From: Natronomonas gomsonensis
Lineage (GTDB): Archaea > Halobacteriota > Halobacteria > Halobacteriales > Haloarculaceae
NCBI RefSeq assembly: GCF_024300825.1
Contig: NZ_CP101323.1
Coordinates: 62,001 to 126,000, forward strand
Direction: 5' to 3'
Length of the DNA: 64,000 bases
How positions within the stretch are numbered: the stretch's first letter is position 1; each line of letters begins with the position of its first letter. This document shows, piece by piece, positions 34,475 through 43,201 of this stretch. Under the pieces are notes generated by a model. It saw only the letters and a program-made list of their open reading frames with translations, searched no databases and had not been told where the DNA came from. The translations under genes were made by a program, and so were the position numbers.

Positions 34475-34897
34475 TCAGTAGGTGTACTCCGTGTCGATGC
34501 GCTGGCCTGTCTCGCTCATCGCGACGGCGGCCTCGCTGTACTGCAGGACTTTCTGCATGTCGCCCTCGATGTCGAAGACGCCGGACATCATCCCGTCTAT
34601 CGGGCCGATGTCGCCTTGATTGAGCGCCACCCAGTCGCCGTAGTCGCCCCGATAGACGAAGCCGGCGTCGACCTCGTCGGGAGAATCGATTTCCCGTGCT
34701 TCGGTGCAGGTGCCGTCGTCGAGGGCGATGAAGAAGTATCGGTCCTCGGGGAGGCGGTCGTCGGCACGGATGTGGAACACGAAGTCCCCGTTGAAGCCGA
34801 CGCCCCACCCCTGTCCCTTCTCGGCGTACTCGTCGTTGTCGTTCAGTTGCTCGCGCCACTCTACAATCCACTCTTCGGATGGAAACGGGATGGACAT
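34475..34897 (-). CDS. SCP2 sterol-binding-domain-like protein
   Basis: 140 residues. FPSEEWIVEWREQLNDNDEYAEKGQGWGVGFNGDFVFHI is typical of prokaryotic proteins with the SCP2-like fold, where N-terminal helix and sheet enclose a lipid pocket; GPIDGMMSGVFDIEGDMQKVLQYSEAAVAMSE is the C-terminal part with the membrane-lipid carrier look. It may bind a lipid or acyl ligand in the cytoplasm. Divergent from the large repeat membrane protein. Confidence 0.82.
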   Translation of the reverse strand: MSIPFPSEEWIVEWREQLNDNDEYAEKGQGWGVGFNGDFVFHIRADDRLPEDRYFFIALDDGTCTEAREIDSPDEVDAGFVYRGDYGDWVALNQGDIGPIDGMMSGVFDIEGDMQKVLQYSEAAVAMSETGQRIDTEYTY

Positions 34898-35030
34898 GTG
34901 TGAATACCTGTGGTGTGTGTCGACAACCCACCATCGGTCGTGTCGGAAATAAAAGGTTCGGCAGGGTGACCACGGTTGCTACTCCCGGTTACGACCCGGC
35001 TTAAATGACCGTGTACACCCCCCGCAACGC

Positions 35031-35037
35031 TTTATTA
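35031..35037 (+). promoter_or_regulatory. TATA box for the repeat membrane protein
   Basis: TTTATTA begins 37 nt before the GTG start at 35068, placing the transcript start within a few bases of the coding region. Confidence 0.5.
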
Positions 35038-35067
35038 CATAGGAAAAACACACCTGTGTAGATACTC

Positions 35068-37449
35068 GTGACTACCCGCAACGCACAGAGTCAACCCGAG
35101 GCGTCCGAGGAGGCGGCCTCGCTGGACGACGGGGTTTTGGGGGCGGCCCTAGTGGGGTCGATACTCGGCGGCCTCGCCGGTCTTGCGGCCTTCAACAGCC
35201 TCGCGCCGATTCATCTCGCCTTCATCGGCAGCGTCGTCGGTGTCGGCGGCACCGCGAGTTACGGTGCGTGGCTCGGCTTGGCCCTCGTTCTCGGGCTGGT
35301 GTTCGCCGCGTTCGCGGCGCCGGCCATCACCGCCTACACCGCCGCGACCACGTGGTTGACCGCACGAATCGCACTGTTCCGCAAACTCGTCCAACCGCTC
35401 GTCATGCGCTCGCCGCTGGGAACGACCGCCGCCGGCGTCGGCCTCATCTACGGCGCCCTCGCTGGCGTCGTCGTCGGGTTGGTCGTCGTCCCCTCGTTCA
35501 TTCCGGCGGCCGAGGTCCCGCTGACGAACACGAACATCGTCGTCGGCTACGCTGTCTTCGGGTTCGTCTTCGGCCTCGGTTACGGCCTCACGCTTGAGGG
35601 TACCATTCCGCTACCCTCCTTTTCGTTCATCAGTTCCCGGGTCCGGGCGACCGTCCTCGCGCCGGTTCTCGCCAGCACACTCTCGGGCGCTATCGTCTAC
35701 TCCCAACAGCCGCTGTATCTCCGCTATCTCGGGGCGATAGCCGGCGACGGCGTCCCGACCACCGGACTCGGTATCTGGGTCGGACTCACCGCCGTGTTGG
35801 GACTGCTGTTCGCGCTCGTCGCCGGCGGCCACGCCGCCCGCGGGAACGGCACCACCGGCTACGGCTTCGTCTACGGCATCGTCTTGGCGGTCTTCGTCGG
35901 TCTCCTCGCGGTGCCGGCGGTCGCCTCCGCGGCGACGCCGTTCGACCTCGGCTTCGGCAACGTCGCAGTGAGCACACTCGGCGCGTTCGTCGCTTACGGC
36001 GTCGTCCTCGGGTCGACGTTCGGGAAGGTCGTCAACCAACGGCCGCTCCGGCCCGCGTTCCTCGTCGGCCGAAGCCGTGCCGTGGTGTTCTCGGCGCTGC
36101 TCGCTGGCGCCGCCTCCGGCGGACTGCTGTACGCCAGTTCCCCGGTCTATCTCCGACTGCTCGGCGCCATCGTCGGTTACGGCGGCTCTGCAGGCATCGG
36201 GTTCGGCATGTGGCTGGGCCTCACGTTCCTGTTCGCGATGGTCTTCGCCGCGTTGGGCGCCCGTCGTGTCGAACGGACCGACGTGCCCGCCCAGTCCGGC
36301 CTGAAGGTCGGTACGGTCTACGGCGTCTTACTCGTCTTCGTCGGGATGCTCGCCATGCCGTCGGTCATCACCTCGGCGACGCCGTTCGCCCTTCCGACGC
36401 CGCACATCGCCGGCACGGTCCTCGCAGCGTACCTCCTCTTCGGCATCGCCTTGGGTGCCGTCTACGAGGGCACTCGCGGTGCCGGTCTCTCCCCCGCGTT
36501 CCTCCACGGCCGCGGCGTGCCCGTCCTCGGCGGCGCTATCGTCGGTGGCACCGCCGGCATCGGCCTCATCTACGGCGCCCTCCCGCCGAACCCCTATCTC
36601 TACGTCCTCGGGAACATCGTCGGGATGCCCTCGCTCACCGCCGGCATCGCCGTCTGGTTCGTCCTATCGCTCCTCGCCGGTCTGCTGTTCGTGCCGCTTG
36701 CGGCCGGGACGCTCGAACGCCGTCTCGGCTTCGTCCGGGGACTCGGTGTCGGATTGGTCTACGGCGCTATACTCACCGCCGCCATCGGCGTCGTGGGCGT
36801 TCCGGCGGCCACCGCCATCGACCTACCGCACACCGCCCCGCCGGTCGCCGGCTACTTCGTCTTCGGTGTCGTCTTCTCCCTCGTCTACACGCAACTCCGG
36901 AAGCGAACCATCGTCCGCGAGGAACTCCCCACTTCGACGGCCATCGGGACGAGCGGCCAACGCGCCATCGTCTTCGGGTCGCTGTTCGGCGGTTCCGTCG
37001 GCGGCCTCATCGTCCACCATATGGTCGGCGGCGGTGCCATGCGGTTCCTCGGTGCCATCGTCGGCTACGGGGGCAGCGTCACCATCGGCTGGGTCGTCTG
37101 GCTCGCTATCTCGCTGATTCTCGGATTGACGTTCGCCGTCGCTGTCGGCCCGCGACTCAGTCAGTACGCCCGCTCGATGGACGAGTTCGTCGAGAACGAC
37201 GCCGACCTCGACGCCGTCTTCGGTGACTTCCTCGACCGCGCGCCGGTCACCACCGCGGCCGCCGTCGCCGGCTTCGTCTACGGCATCGTCGCCGCCATCG
37301 CCGTCGGTGCCATCGCAGTTCCTCTCGCGGTCAACACCGTCACCCCATTCGGCCTGTTCGTCCCCACGCTCCAGCCGTGGTTCCTGCTGGCGTTCGTCCT
37401 CTACGGACTGGTGATGGGCGTCGGTTACGGCGTGATTAAGGAGTTTTAG
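35068..37449 (+). CDS. Large membrane protein built from five internal repeats
   Basis: 793 residues, GTG start, nearly all hydrophobic (about 18-20 helices). Five units of about 145-150 residues are visible. Motif A is (L/F)GAIVGYGGS at 52-61, 220-228, 365-374, 514-520 and 661-670. Motif B is (V/I)YG...VG..AVP at 127-142, 268-283, 417-432, 564-579 and 737-752. Motif C is a glycine-rich FG.V.G..Y helix at 160-173, 309-319, 453-466, 594-607 and 775-788. No transporter family signature was recognised. The N-terminal 20 residues are acidic and cytoplasmic-looking. Function unknown. Confidence 0.85.
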   Translation: MTTRNAQSQPEASEEAASLDDGVLGAALVGSILGGLAGLAAFNSLAPIHLAFIGSVVGVGGTASYGAWLGLALVLGLVFAAFAAPAITAYTAATTWLTARIALFRKLVQPLVMRSPLGTTAAGVGLIYGALAGVVVGLVVVPSFIPAAEVPLTNTNIVVGYAVFGFVFGLGYGLTLEGTIPLPSFSFISSRVRATVLAPVLASTLSGAIVYSQQPLYLRYLGAIAGDGVPTTGLGIWVGLTAVLGLLFALVAGGHAARGNGTTGYGFVYGIVLAVFVGLLAVPAVASAATPFDLGFGNVAVSTLGAFVAYGVVLGSTFGKVVNQRPLRPAFLVGRSRAVVFSALLAGAASGGLLYASSPVYLRLLGAIVGYGGSAGIGFGMWLGLTFLFAMVFAALGARRVERTDVPAQSGLKVGTVYGVLLVFVGMLAMPSVITSATPFALPTPHIAGTVLAAYLLFGIALGAVYEGTRGAGLSPAFLHGRGVPVLGGAIVGGTAGIGLIYGALPPNPYLYVLGNIVGMPSLTAGIAVWFVLSLLAGLLFVPLAAGTLERRLGFVRGLGVGLVYGAILTAAIGVVGVPAATAIDLPHTAPPVAGYFVFGVVFSLVYTQLRKRTIVREELPTSTAIGTSGQRAIVFGSLFGGSVGGLIVHHMVGGGAMRFLGAIVGYGGSVTIGWVVWLAISLILGLTFAVAVGPRLSQYARSMDEFVENDADLDAVFGDFLDRAPVTTAAAVAGFVYGIVAAIAVGAIAVPLAVNTVTPFGLFVPTLQPWFLLAFVLYGLVMGVGYGVIKEF

Positions 37450-37467
37450 ACGCTCACTCTTTACGCA

Positions 37468-37508
37468 AGGGGGTTCCCGCAGCGACCGAAGGGAGCGAGG
37501 AACCCCCT
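37468..37508. repeat. Perfect 10 bp inverted repeat downstream of the repeat membrane protein
   Basis: AGGGGGTTCC (37468-37477) pairs with GGAACCCCCT (37499-37508) around a 21 nt loop containing GCGACCGAAGGGAGCG, itself a partial palindrome. It starts 19 nt after the stop codon, so it may end that transcript. There is no T-run. The loop sequence type recurs in haloarchaeal intergenic DNA, as I remember it. Confidence 0.5.
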
Positions 37509-37650
37509 CCCGCAAAACTTGGGGGACCCCCCGACAGCTCACTTCGGGCGCTCGCGGATGCTCATACAATAACGAGGTCCAAAACGGGAATGGGCTCCTG
37601 AACCCCGCGCTCTGTGACCCCACGATTCTCGAAAATAGGTGTACAGTCGA

Positions 37651-37660
37651 TATTTATATT
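37651..37660 (+). promoter_or_regulatory. TATA box for the PAS histidine kinase
   Basis: TATTTATATT ends 22 nt before the GTG at 37682, an ideal leaderless haloarchaeal promoter and good support for the GTG start. Confidence 0.68.
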
Positions 37661-37681
37661 GTTCGAGGCGTACAATACGGC

Positions 37682-38731
37682 GTGAGTAATTCGTCACTTG
37701 GTCAACGGCGCGATTTTCAGTCACTGTTCGACCAATTGGACGGAGTCGCACTCTGGACCGCCACAGAACCCGACACGTTCGACTACATTAGCGATGGCTT
37801 CGAAGGGATATGGGGCATCCCGCCCGAGGAAGTTCAGGATGACATCAACAGGCTGCTTGAGACGATACACCCAGAAGACCGCGACCGGGTTCGGGCTAAC
37901 ATCGAGGGGTCCGACCGAGGGCTCCACAACGAATCGTACGAGGGTCGGGTTGTCCAACCCGACGGGTCGATTCGGTGGGTACTGACTCGGCAAGTCATCA
38001 TCCGGAATAACCAAGGAGAGGTGACTGAAGTCGTCGGCATCTCCACCGATATCACGGAGCAAAAGCGCCGGGAACAGGAACTCGAAATGCTAAATCGGGT
38101 TGTTCGTCACGACATTCGAAACGATTTGGCGGTCATGCTCGGGTGGGCGGAGATGCTCGACGAGCACGTCGATGAGGAAGGCCGAACGTATCTCGAAAAA
38201 ATCCTCAACAGTGGCGAGCACGTCGTCGAGTTGACCGAAATTGCTCGCAACTACGCCGAGACGGTCGTCTCTGACGAAGAACTCACCATTGAGCCAACTT
38301 CGATTTGCTCTATCCTCGAAACCGAACTCTCGCTTCGTGAGGAATCCTTCCCGGATGCGGAGTTCGTCGTTCCCGATTCGCTCCCCGACGTCGAGGTGGC
38401 TGCCAACAGTATGCTTAGCTCGGTGTTTCGGAACCTGCTGAACAACGCCATCCAGCACAACGATGCGGAGAACCCAGTAGTCGAAGTTTCCTGTGCGGTG
38501 CGAGACGAGGACGTAGAGGTCCGAATCGCCGACAACGGCCCCGGAATCCCCGATGAACAAAAGGATGTGGTCTTCGGGAAAGGCGAAAAAAGCCTTGGCA
38601 GCCCCGGGACCGGGATTGGCCTCTATCTCGTCCAGACGCTGGTCGACCAGTACGGCGGTGATGTGTGGGCCGAGGACAACGCGCCGACGGGGACCGTCTT
38701 CGTTGTACGGTTGCCGAAAGCGACCGAGTAA
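37682..38731 (+). CDS. PAS-domain sensor histidine kinase
   Basis: 349 residues from GTG 37682. A PAS domain with PAC (about 15-125; YISDGFEGIWGIPPEEV, GSIRWVLTRQVIIRNNQGEVTEVVGISTDITEQ) is followed by HisKA with VVRHDIRNDLAVMLGWAEML (His143) and HATPase: FRNLLNNAIQHND, ADNGPGIPDE, GTGIGLYLVQTLVDQYGG. No membrane segments, so it is a cytoplasmic sensor as is common in haloarchaea. No response regulator is adjacent. Confidence 0.91.
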   Translation: MSNSSLGQRRDFQSLFDQLDGVALWTATEPDTFDYISDGFEGIWGIPPEEVQDDINRLLETIHPEDRDRVRANIEGSDRGLHNESYEGRVVQPDGSIRWVLTRQVIIRNNQGEVTEVVGISTDITEQKRREQELEMLNRVVRHDIRNDLAVMLGWAEMLDEHVDEEGRTYLEKILNSGEHVVELTEIARNYAETVVSDEELTIEPTSICSILETELSLREESFPDAEFVVPDSLPDVEVAANSMLSSVFRNLLNNAIQHNDAENPVVEVSCAVRDEDVEVRIADNGPGIPDEQKDVVFGKGEKSLGSPGTGIGLYLVQTLVDQYGGDVWAEDNAPTGTVFVVRLPKATE

Positions 38732-38803
38732 CACCAGTGGTTACCAAGGCGGTGTTCCGTGTCCAAGCAGGACGGAAAAACGCGTGCTGCTCGGTCCGCC
38801 GGC

Positions 38804-39679
38804 TCAATAGATCGTCGCGCCTTTCCCGATTTCCGTCTGGTAGGCCCGTGCCTCGACGCCCGCGTCCTCGAAGGTATCTATCATCGTTCCAGCGATGTCG
38901 CGACGGTCCCGTTCGTGGCAGGCGGCGATGACCGCCGGACCTGCCCCCGAGATGGTGACGCCGGTCGCGCCGGCCTCGAAGGCCGCCTCCCGGACTTCGC
39001 TGTATCCAGTGATGAGTTTCGCACGCGCGGGCGTGACGATGCTGTCGTTCATGCCGCGGCCGACGAGGTCGGGGTCGTTTCGGGCCATCCCGACCGATAG
39101 CGTCGCGGCGTTGCCGACCAACTCGACGACCTGCTCCATGCGTGCGCCGTCGGGGACGACCTCGCGAGCGTCCCGCGTCGAGACGACGATTTCCGGCAGA
39201 CAGGTGACCAGTGGAATCGAGGCGTCGAGTTGCGTGACGCCGTCCTCGCGGGCGATGGTGAACCCGCCCATAATCGAGGGGGCGACGTTGTCGGCGTGGG
39301 CGGCCCCGGAGACGACCGCCTCGCCTTCCGCGGCGATGGGAACCAACTCCTCGCGAGTGAGGCCGCGGTCGTACAGTTCGTTGAGGCCGACGGCGGCGGC
39401 GGCCGCGGAGGCGGCCGATGAGCCAAGCCCCGAGGCCGGTCGGACGCCCTTGTCGATGCTGATGTGGGCCGGGGCGTCCAGCGCCTCTGCGACCGCCCCG
39501 ACGGTGTTCTTCTCGGGGTCTTCGGGGATGTACTGGCTGCCGACGCCGGTTACATCGATAGTGGTGCGGTCGGCCTTCTCGACGCGAACCACGTCGGCGG
39601 GCCGCTCTAAGGCGGCACCGAAGACGTCGAAGCCACTGCCCAGATTCGCACTCGTCGCCGGGGCCCGCACCGTGACCAT
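38804..39679 (-). CDS. thrB: Homoserine kinase
   Basis: 291 residues. VTVRAPATSANLGSGFDVFGAALERP is the typical homoserine kinase start; GVRPASGLGSSAASAAAAAVGLNEL is the GHMP kinase ATP-binding motif 2; GATGVTISGAGPAVIAAC is motif 3. It phosphorylates L-homoserine in threonine synthesis. Other thr genes are not adjacent. Divergent from the flavin oxidoreductase gene with an 89 nt spacer. Confidence 0.94.
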   Translation of the reverse strand: MVTVRAPATSANLGSGFDVFGAALERPADVVRVEKADRTTIDVTGVGSQYIPEDPEKNTVGAVAEALDAPAHISIDKGVRPASGLGSSAASAAAAAVGLNELYDRGLTREELVPIAAEGEAVVSGAAHADNVAPSIMGGFTIAREDGVTQLDASIPLVTCLPEIVVSTRDAREVVPDGARMEQVVELVGNAATLSVGMARNDPDLVGRGMNDSIVTPARAKLITGYSEVREAAFEAGATGVTISGAGPAVIAACHERDRRDIAGTMIDTFEDAGVEARAYQTEIGKGATIY

Positions 39680-39768
39680 GCCCGCAGTACCGGTCGGCCT
39701 CGGATAAATGTACCCGAACTGCCCGCCCAGTCAAAAGAGCCAACACCGCCGAGGGCGCAGGCCCGAAC

Positions 39769-41073
39769 ATGATTGGTATCGTCGGCGGCGGGCTCGCGGG
39801 CCTCGCTGCCGCCTATCGCCTCCAGCAGGCGGGCCGGGAGGTGCAGGTGTTCGAAGCCGCCGACGCCGTCGGCGGACTCGCCGCCACCTACGAAACGAGC
39901 GGCGACCGCATCGAGGCGTTCTATCACCACCTCTCGAAATCCGAGGAGACCATCGTCGAACTCGCCGCGGAGTTGGGTGTCGACGACCGACTGGAATGGC
40001 GCTACGGCTCCGACGCCTACTACGTCGACGGCGTCGTCCACCCGATGAACAAGCCGTGGGAAATCCTCGCCTACCCGCATCTCTCGCTGTACGACAAGTT
40101 CCGCCTCGGTATGCTCGTGTTGGACATCGACGTCCGCGGCGGCGTCCCCTCCTTCGACAGCTACGAACGACTCGAGGACTTCGAGGACGTGCCGGTGAAG
40201 CAGTTCATCCTCGAACACACCTCTCGGGGCTGTTTCGAGCACTTCTTCCTGCCGTTGCTTCGAGCGAAGTTCGGCGACCGCTGGGAAGAGGTCAGCGCCG
40301 CGTGGCTGCTCGGCCGCATCAAGTTCCGCGGCGAACGCGACATCCTGAAAGGGGAGGTACTGGGCTATTTCGACGGCGGGTTCGGCGTGTTGCTCGACGC
40401 GCTCATCGAGGCGGTCGGCCACGGGAACATCACGACGGGCGCACGCGTGACCGACCTCGAAGTTGCGGACGACGTTTCCACGATGACCGTCGAGACGGCC
40501 GACGACGAGACGACACACACAGTCGACGACGCCGTCGTCGCGGCGATGCCGAACGTCTTGGAGGACCTCACCGGCTACGCCTGCGACATCGACTTCCAGG
40601 GGACGGTGTGTTCGGTCATCAGCGTCGAGGAATCGCTGACCGACACCTACTGGCTGAACATCGCCGAGGAGGTCCCCTTCGGTGCGCTCATCGAGCACAC
40701 GAACTTCGTGCCGCCGGAACGCTACGGCGGCGAACACCTGCTGTACGCGGTCAGCTACATCCAGAGTCCCGAGGAAGAACTGTGGCAGATGGACGATGCG
40801 GGCGTCGAAGAAGCGTGGCTCGACGGCATCGAATCGCTGTTTCCCGACTTCGACCGCGAGTCGGTCAACTGGATACAAACGGCGCGCAACCCCCGAACGG
40901 CACCCATCTACGAACGAGGGTATCTCGATATGGTCGTCCCCTACGACCTCGGTGACTCCGTGCCGGGCGTCTACTACGCGGGGATGGCCTCGCGGGCACA
41001 GTACCCCGAACGAAGCCTCGACGGCGCGATAGAAGCGGGGTATGCCGCGGCTGACGCGATAGTTGAAACGTAG
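39769..41073 (+). CDS. FAD-dependent amine oxidase / protoporphyrinogen oxidase-like protein
   Basis: 434 residues. MIGIVGGGLAGLAAAYRLQQAGREVQVFEAADAVGGLAATYE is the dinucleotide-binding motif and GG doublet of the amine-oxidase fold (PPOX, phytoene desaturase and UDP-galactopyranose-mutase relatives). The C-terminal GVYYAGMASRAQYPERSLDGAIEAGYAAADAI is the second FAD contact. FYHHLSKSEETIVELAAELGVDDRLEWRYGSDAYYVDGVVHPMNKPWEIL resembles proteins near polysaccharide and sugar-oxidation genes. Substrate not determined. Confidence 0.82.
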   Translation: MIGIVGGGLAGLAAAYRLQQAGREVQVFEAADAVGGLAATYETSGDRIEAFYHHLSKSEETIVELAAELGVDDRLEWRYGSDAYYVDGVVHPMNKPWEILAYPHLSLYDKFRLGMLVLDIDVRGGVPSFDSYERLEDFEDVPVKQFILEHTSRGCFEHFFLPLLRAKFGDRWEEVSAAWLLGRIKFRGERDILKGEVLGYFDGGFGVLLDALIEAVGHGNITTGARVTDLEVADDVSTMTVETADDETTHTVDDAVVAAMPNVLEDLTGYACDIDFQGTVCSVISVEESLTDTYWLNIAEEVPFGALIEHTNFVPPERYGGEHLLYAVSYIQSPEEELWQMDDAGVEEAWLDGIESLFPDFDRESVNWIQTARNPRTAPIYERGYLDMVVPYDLGDSVPGVYYAGMASRAQYPERSLDGAIEAGYAAADAIVET

Positions 41074-41084
41074 TCGGCGTCGAT

Positions 41085-41681
41085 TCAGTCGGCCTTCGCG
41101 TCCTCGTCGGAGACGCCGGGAGCGTCGGTGACGCTCACGTCCGGCTTTTCCGTGTCGCCGCCGACCACGGTCTCGCCGTCGGCGGTCTCGACGTACACGT
41201 CGTCGTCGAACCCGGCGACCGCGTTCTCGTACTCCGGCTCTTCGAGGTTTTCGAGCGTCGTCGGCGCCTCGGCGACGCCATCGACGGGCGCGAACTCCCC
41301 GAGGGGGTCGTCGATGGTGATGTCGTGGGCGACGAAGAACGCCTCGTAGCGACGGTAGTGTGTCTGCAGTTCGTCACCGGGAATCTCCATCATCTCCGTC
41401 CAGCCGTGGTTGAAGAAGTCGAAGTTCGCCTGAATGTGCGTGATTTCGCGGGCTTCGGCCTCGCTGTAGCCCTCCTGTAGCGCGGCGACGTAGGCGTCCA
41501 TCGTCGCATCGAAGAAATCATCGAGGTGGTCGCGGCGCTCTTCGCGGCGCTCTTCGTCGGCCTTTCCGAGGAAGATTTTCGTGTGCATCTTCACGAGCGC
41601 GTAGTTGGCGACGTTGCGAACCCCCGGCGTCGTCAGCGCCTTCATCGACGCCCAGTGTCGCGGGTTCTGATACAGTTTCAT
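41085..41681 (-). CDS. Conserved haloarchaeal protein, helical (DUF6149-like)
   Basis: 198 residues from ATG 41681; the upstream in-frame extension is non-conserved, and an AT-rich box lies at leaderless distance. MKLYQNPRHWASMKALTTPGVRNVANYALVKMHTKIFL starts a helical domain; FDATMDAYVAALQEGYSEAEAREITHIQANFDFFNHGWTEMMEIP follows. The last 60 residues are an acidic, probably disordered tail. No function known; the DUF number is a recollection. Confidence 0.72.
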   Translation of the reverse strand: MKLYQNPRHWASMKALTTPGVRNVANYALVKMHTKIFLGKADEERREERRDHLDDFFDATMDAYVAALQEGYSEAEAREITHIQANFDFFNHGWTEMMEIPGDELQTHYRRYEAFFVAHDITIDDPLGEFAPVDGVAEAPTTLENLEEPEYENAVAGFDDDVYVETADGETVVGGDTEKPDVSVTDAPGVSDEDAKAD

Positions 41682-41901
41682 ACCCCTCGATTGGTGTTCG
41701 TCGTTCTTCAACCCCCCGACCGCGGCAGCCGTCGGCTTCGAGCGGTAACGATTCCCGTTCGCTCGCGTACAGCGATAACCCCGGGTTCTCGTTCCGTTTA
41801 CAGCGTTCCGGACCAAACCCAAGCGACCGACGTTTCCCCGGCGAGACGTGAAGGACCGCTACATAGCAATTCACATTAAGCCCGGCCCTCTACCCGGTGG
41901 T

Positions 41902-43146
41902 ATGTGTGCGTCGCACGTCATTATCGGTGACGGCATTGCCGGCTCGTCCGCCGCGGAGACGATTCGCGAGGCCGACCCGGATGCCGATGTCACCGTCATC
42001 ACGGAGGAAGGGGAAGCTCTCTACAATCGGATTCTGATAAAGGAGTTCGCGAAGGGCAAACTGCCCGCCGCGCCCGTCTCCATTCACGACCCCGATTGGT
42101 ACGAAGAGCGGGACATCGACCTCGAGTTGAACACCGTCGTCACGACCGTCGACACCGACGGCAAGGAGGTACACACCCATGAGGGAGACATCTACGAGTA
42201 CGACAAACTGCTCGTCGCTACCGGCGGGACGCCGACACAGCTCCCCGTCGACAACAGCGACGCCGAGGGCGTCCACCACTTCTGGACGTTCGAGGACGCC
42301 CGTGCAATCAAGGAGAACGCCGAGCGCTCCGAGAAGGGCGTCGTCGTCGGCGCCGGACTCCTCGGCATCGACCTCGCGGCCATCTGCGGCGCACAGGGCA
42401 TCGACGCACACTACCTGATGCGCGGTAACGCGTGGTGGCGCTACGCGCTGAGCGAGGAGGGCGCCGAAATCATCCACGAGGCGCTTCGCGATGTCGGCGT
42501 CACGCCCGTCTTCGATTCCGGCGTCGACCACTTCGAGACCGACGAGGAGGGCCACGTCACCGCTGCGGTCGACCCCAACGGCGACCGCTTCGAGGCGGAG
42601 TTCGCCGGCGTCGCCATCGGCTTGAATTTCAACACAGAGTTCCTCCGCGGCAGCGGCATCGAGACGGACAACGGCATCGTCGTCGACGAACACATGCAGA
42701 CCAACGTCGAAGACGTCTACGCCGCCGGCGACATCACCCAGTTCCACGACGTGATTCTGGGCGACCAAGCACAGAACGGCGCGTGGGGGTCGGCCAAAGA
42801 GCAAGGCTCTATCGCCGGCGCCAACATGGCCGCCGACGGTCCCGAAGAGACCTTCGAGTGGGTGTCCTCGTACTCCATCACGCACTTCGATTTCCCCTTC
42901 CTCTCCTTCGGCCACCCGACGCTCGGCGACGATTCCGTCGAAAAGAAGTACGACGAGGGAACGTGGCGCCGCGTCGCGCTCAAAGACGGCCGCGTCATCG
43001 GCGGCGTCCTCATCGGCGACCTCGCACCGCAGTCCGGCCTGAAGCGACTGGCGCGCGAACAGGTCGATGTCTCCGGCAAAGAAGACCTCCTGCTCGAAGA
43101 GCAAATCGACGTCGAGGCCTTCGAGGAACCCGCCGCGGCCGAGTAA
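41902..43146 (+). CDS. FAD-dependent pyridine nucleotide-disulfide-type oxidoreductase
   Basis: 414 residues from ATG 41902, with CATTAAG at leaderless distance. MCASHVIIGDGIAGSSAAETIREADPDADVTVITEE resembles the FAD motif of the NADH-nitrite/rubredoxin reductase group. GVVVGAGLLGIDLAAICGAQGIDAHYLMRGNAWWRYAL is the NAD(P)H motif, and TNVEDVYAAGDITQFHD binds the FAD ribityl chain. No Cys-x-x-Cys active site, so it is not a disulfide reductase. It probably reduces a ferredoxin or rubredoxin partner, which is not encoded nearby. Confidence 0.86.
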   Translation: MCASHVIIGDGIAGSSAAETIREADPDADVTVITEEGEALYNRILIKEFAKGKLPAAPVSIHDPDWYEERDIDLELNTVVTTVDTDGKEVHTHEGDIYEYDKLLVATGGTPTQLPVDNSDAEGVHHFWTFEDARAIKENAERSEKGVVVGAGLLGIDLAAICGAQGIDAHYLMRGNAWWRYALSEEGAEIIHEALRDVGVTPVFDSGVDHFETDEEGHVTAAVDPNGDRFEAEFAGVAIGLNFNTEFLRGSGIETDNGIVVDEHMQTNVEDVYAAGDITQFHDVILGDQAQNGAWGSAKEQGSIAGANMAADGPEETFEWVSSYSITHFDFPFLSFGHPTLGDDSVEKKYDEGTWRRVALKDGRVIGGVLIGDLAPQSGLKRLAREQVDVSGKEDLLLEEQIDVEAFEEPAAAE

Positions 43147-43201
43147 CTCCCGACGAAGGCTCCGAGTAAAATCCGACCTCGAATCGGCGTGAGAGCGGCG
43201 T

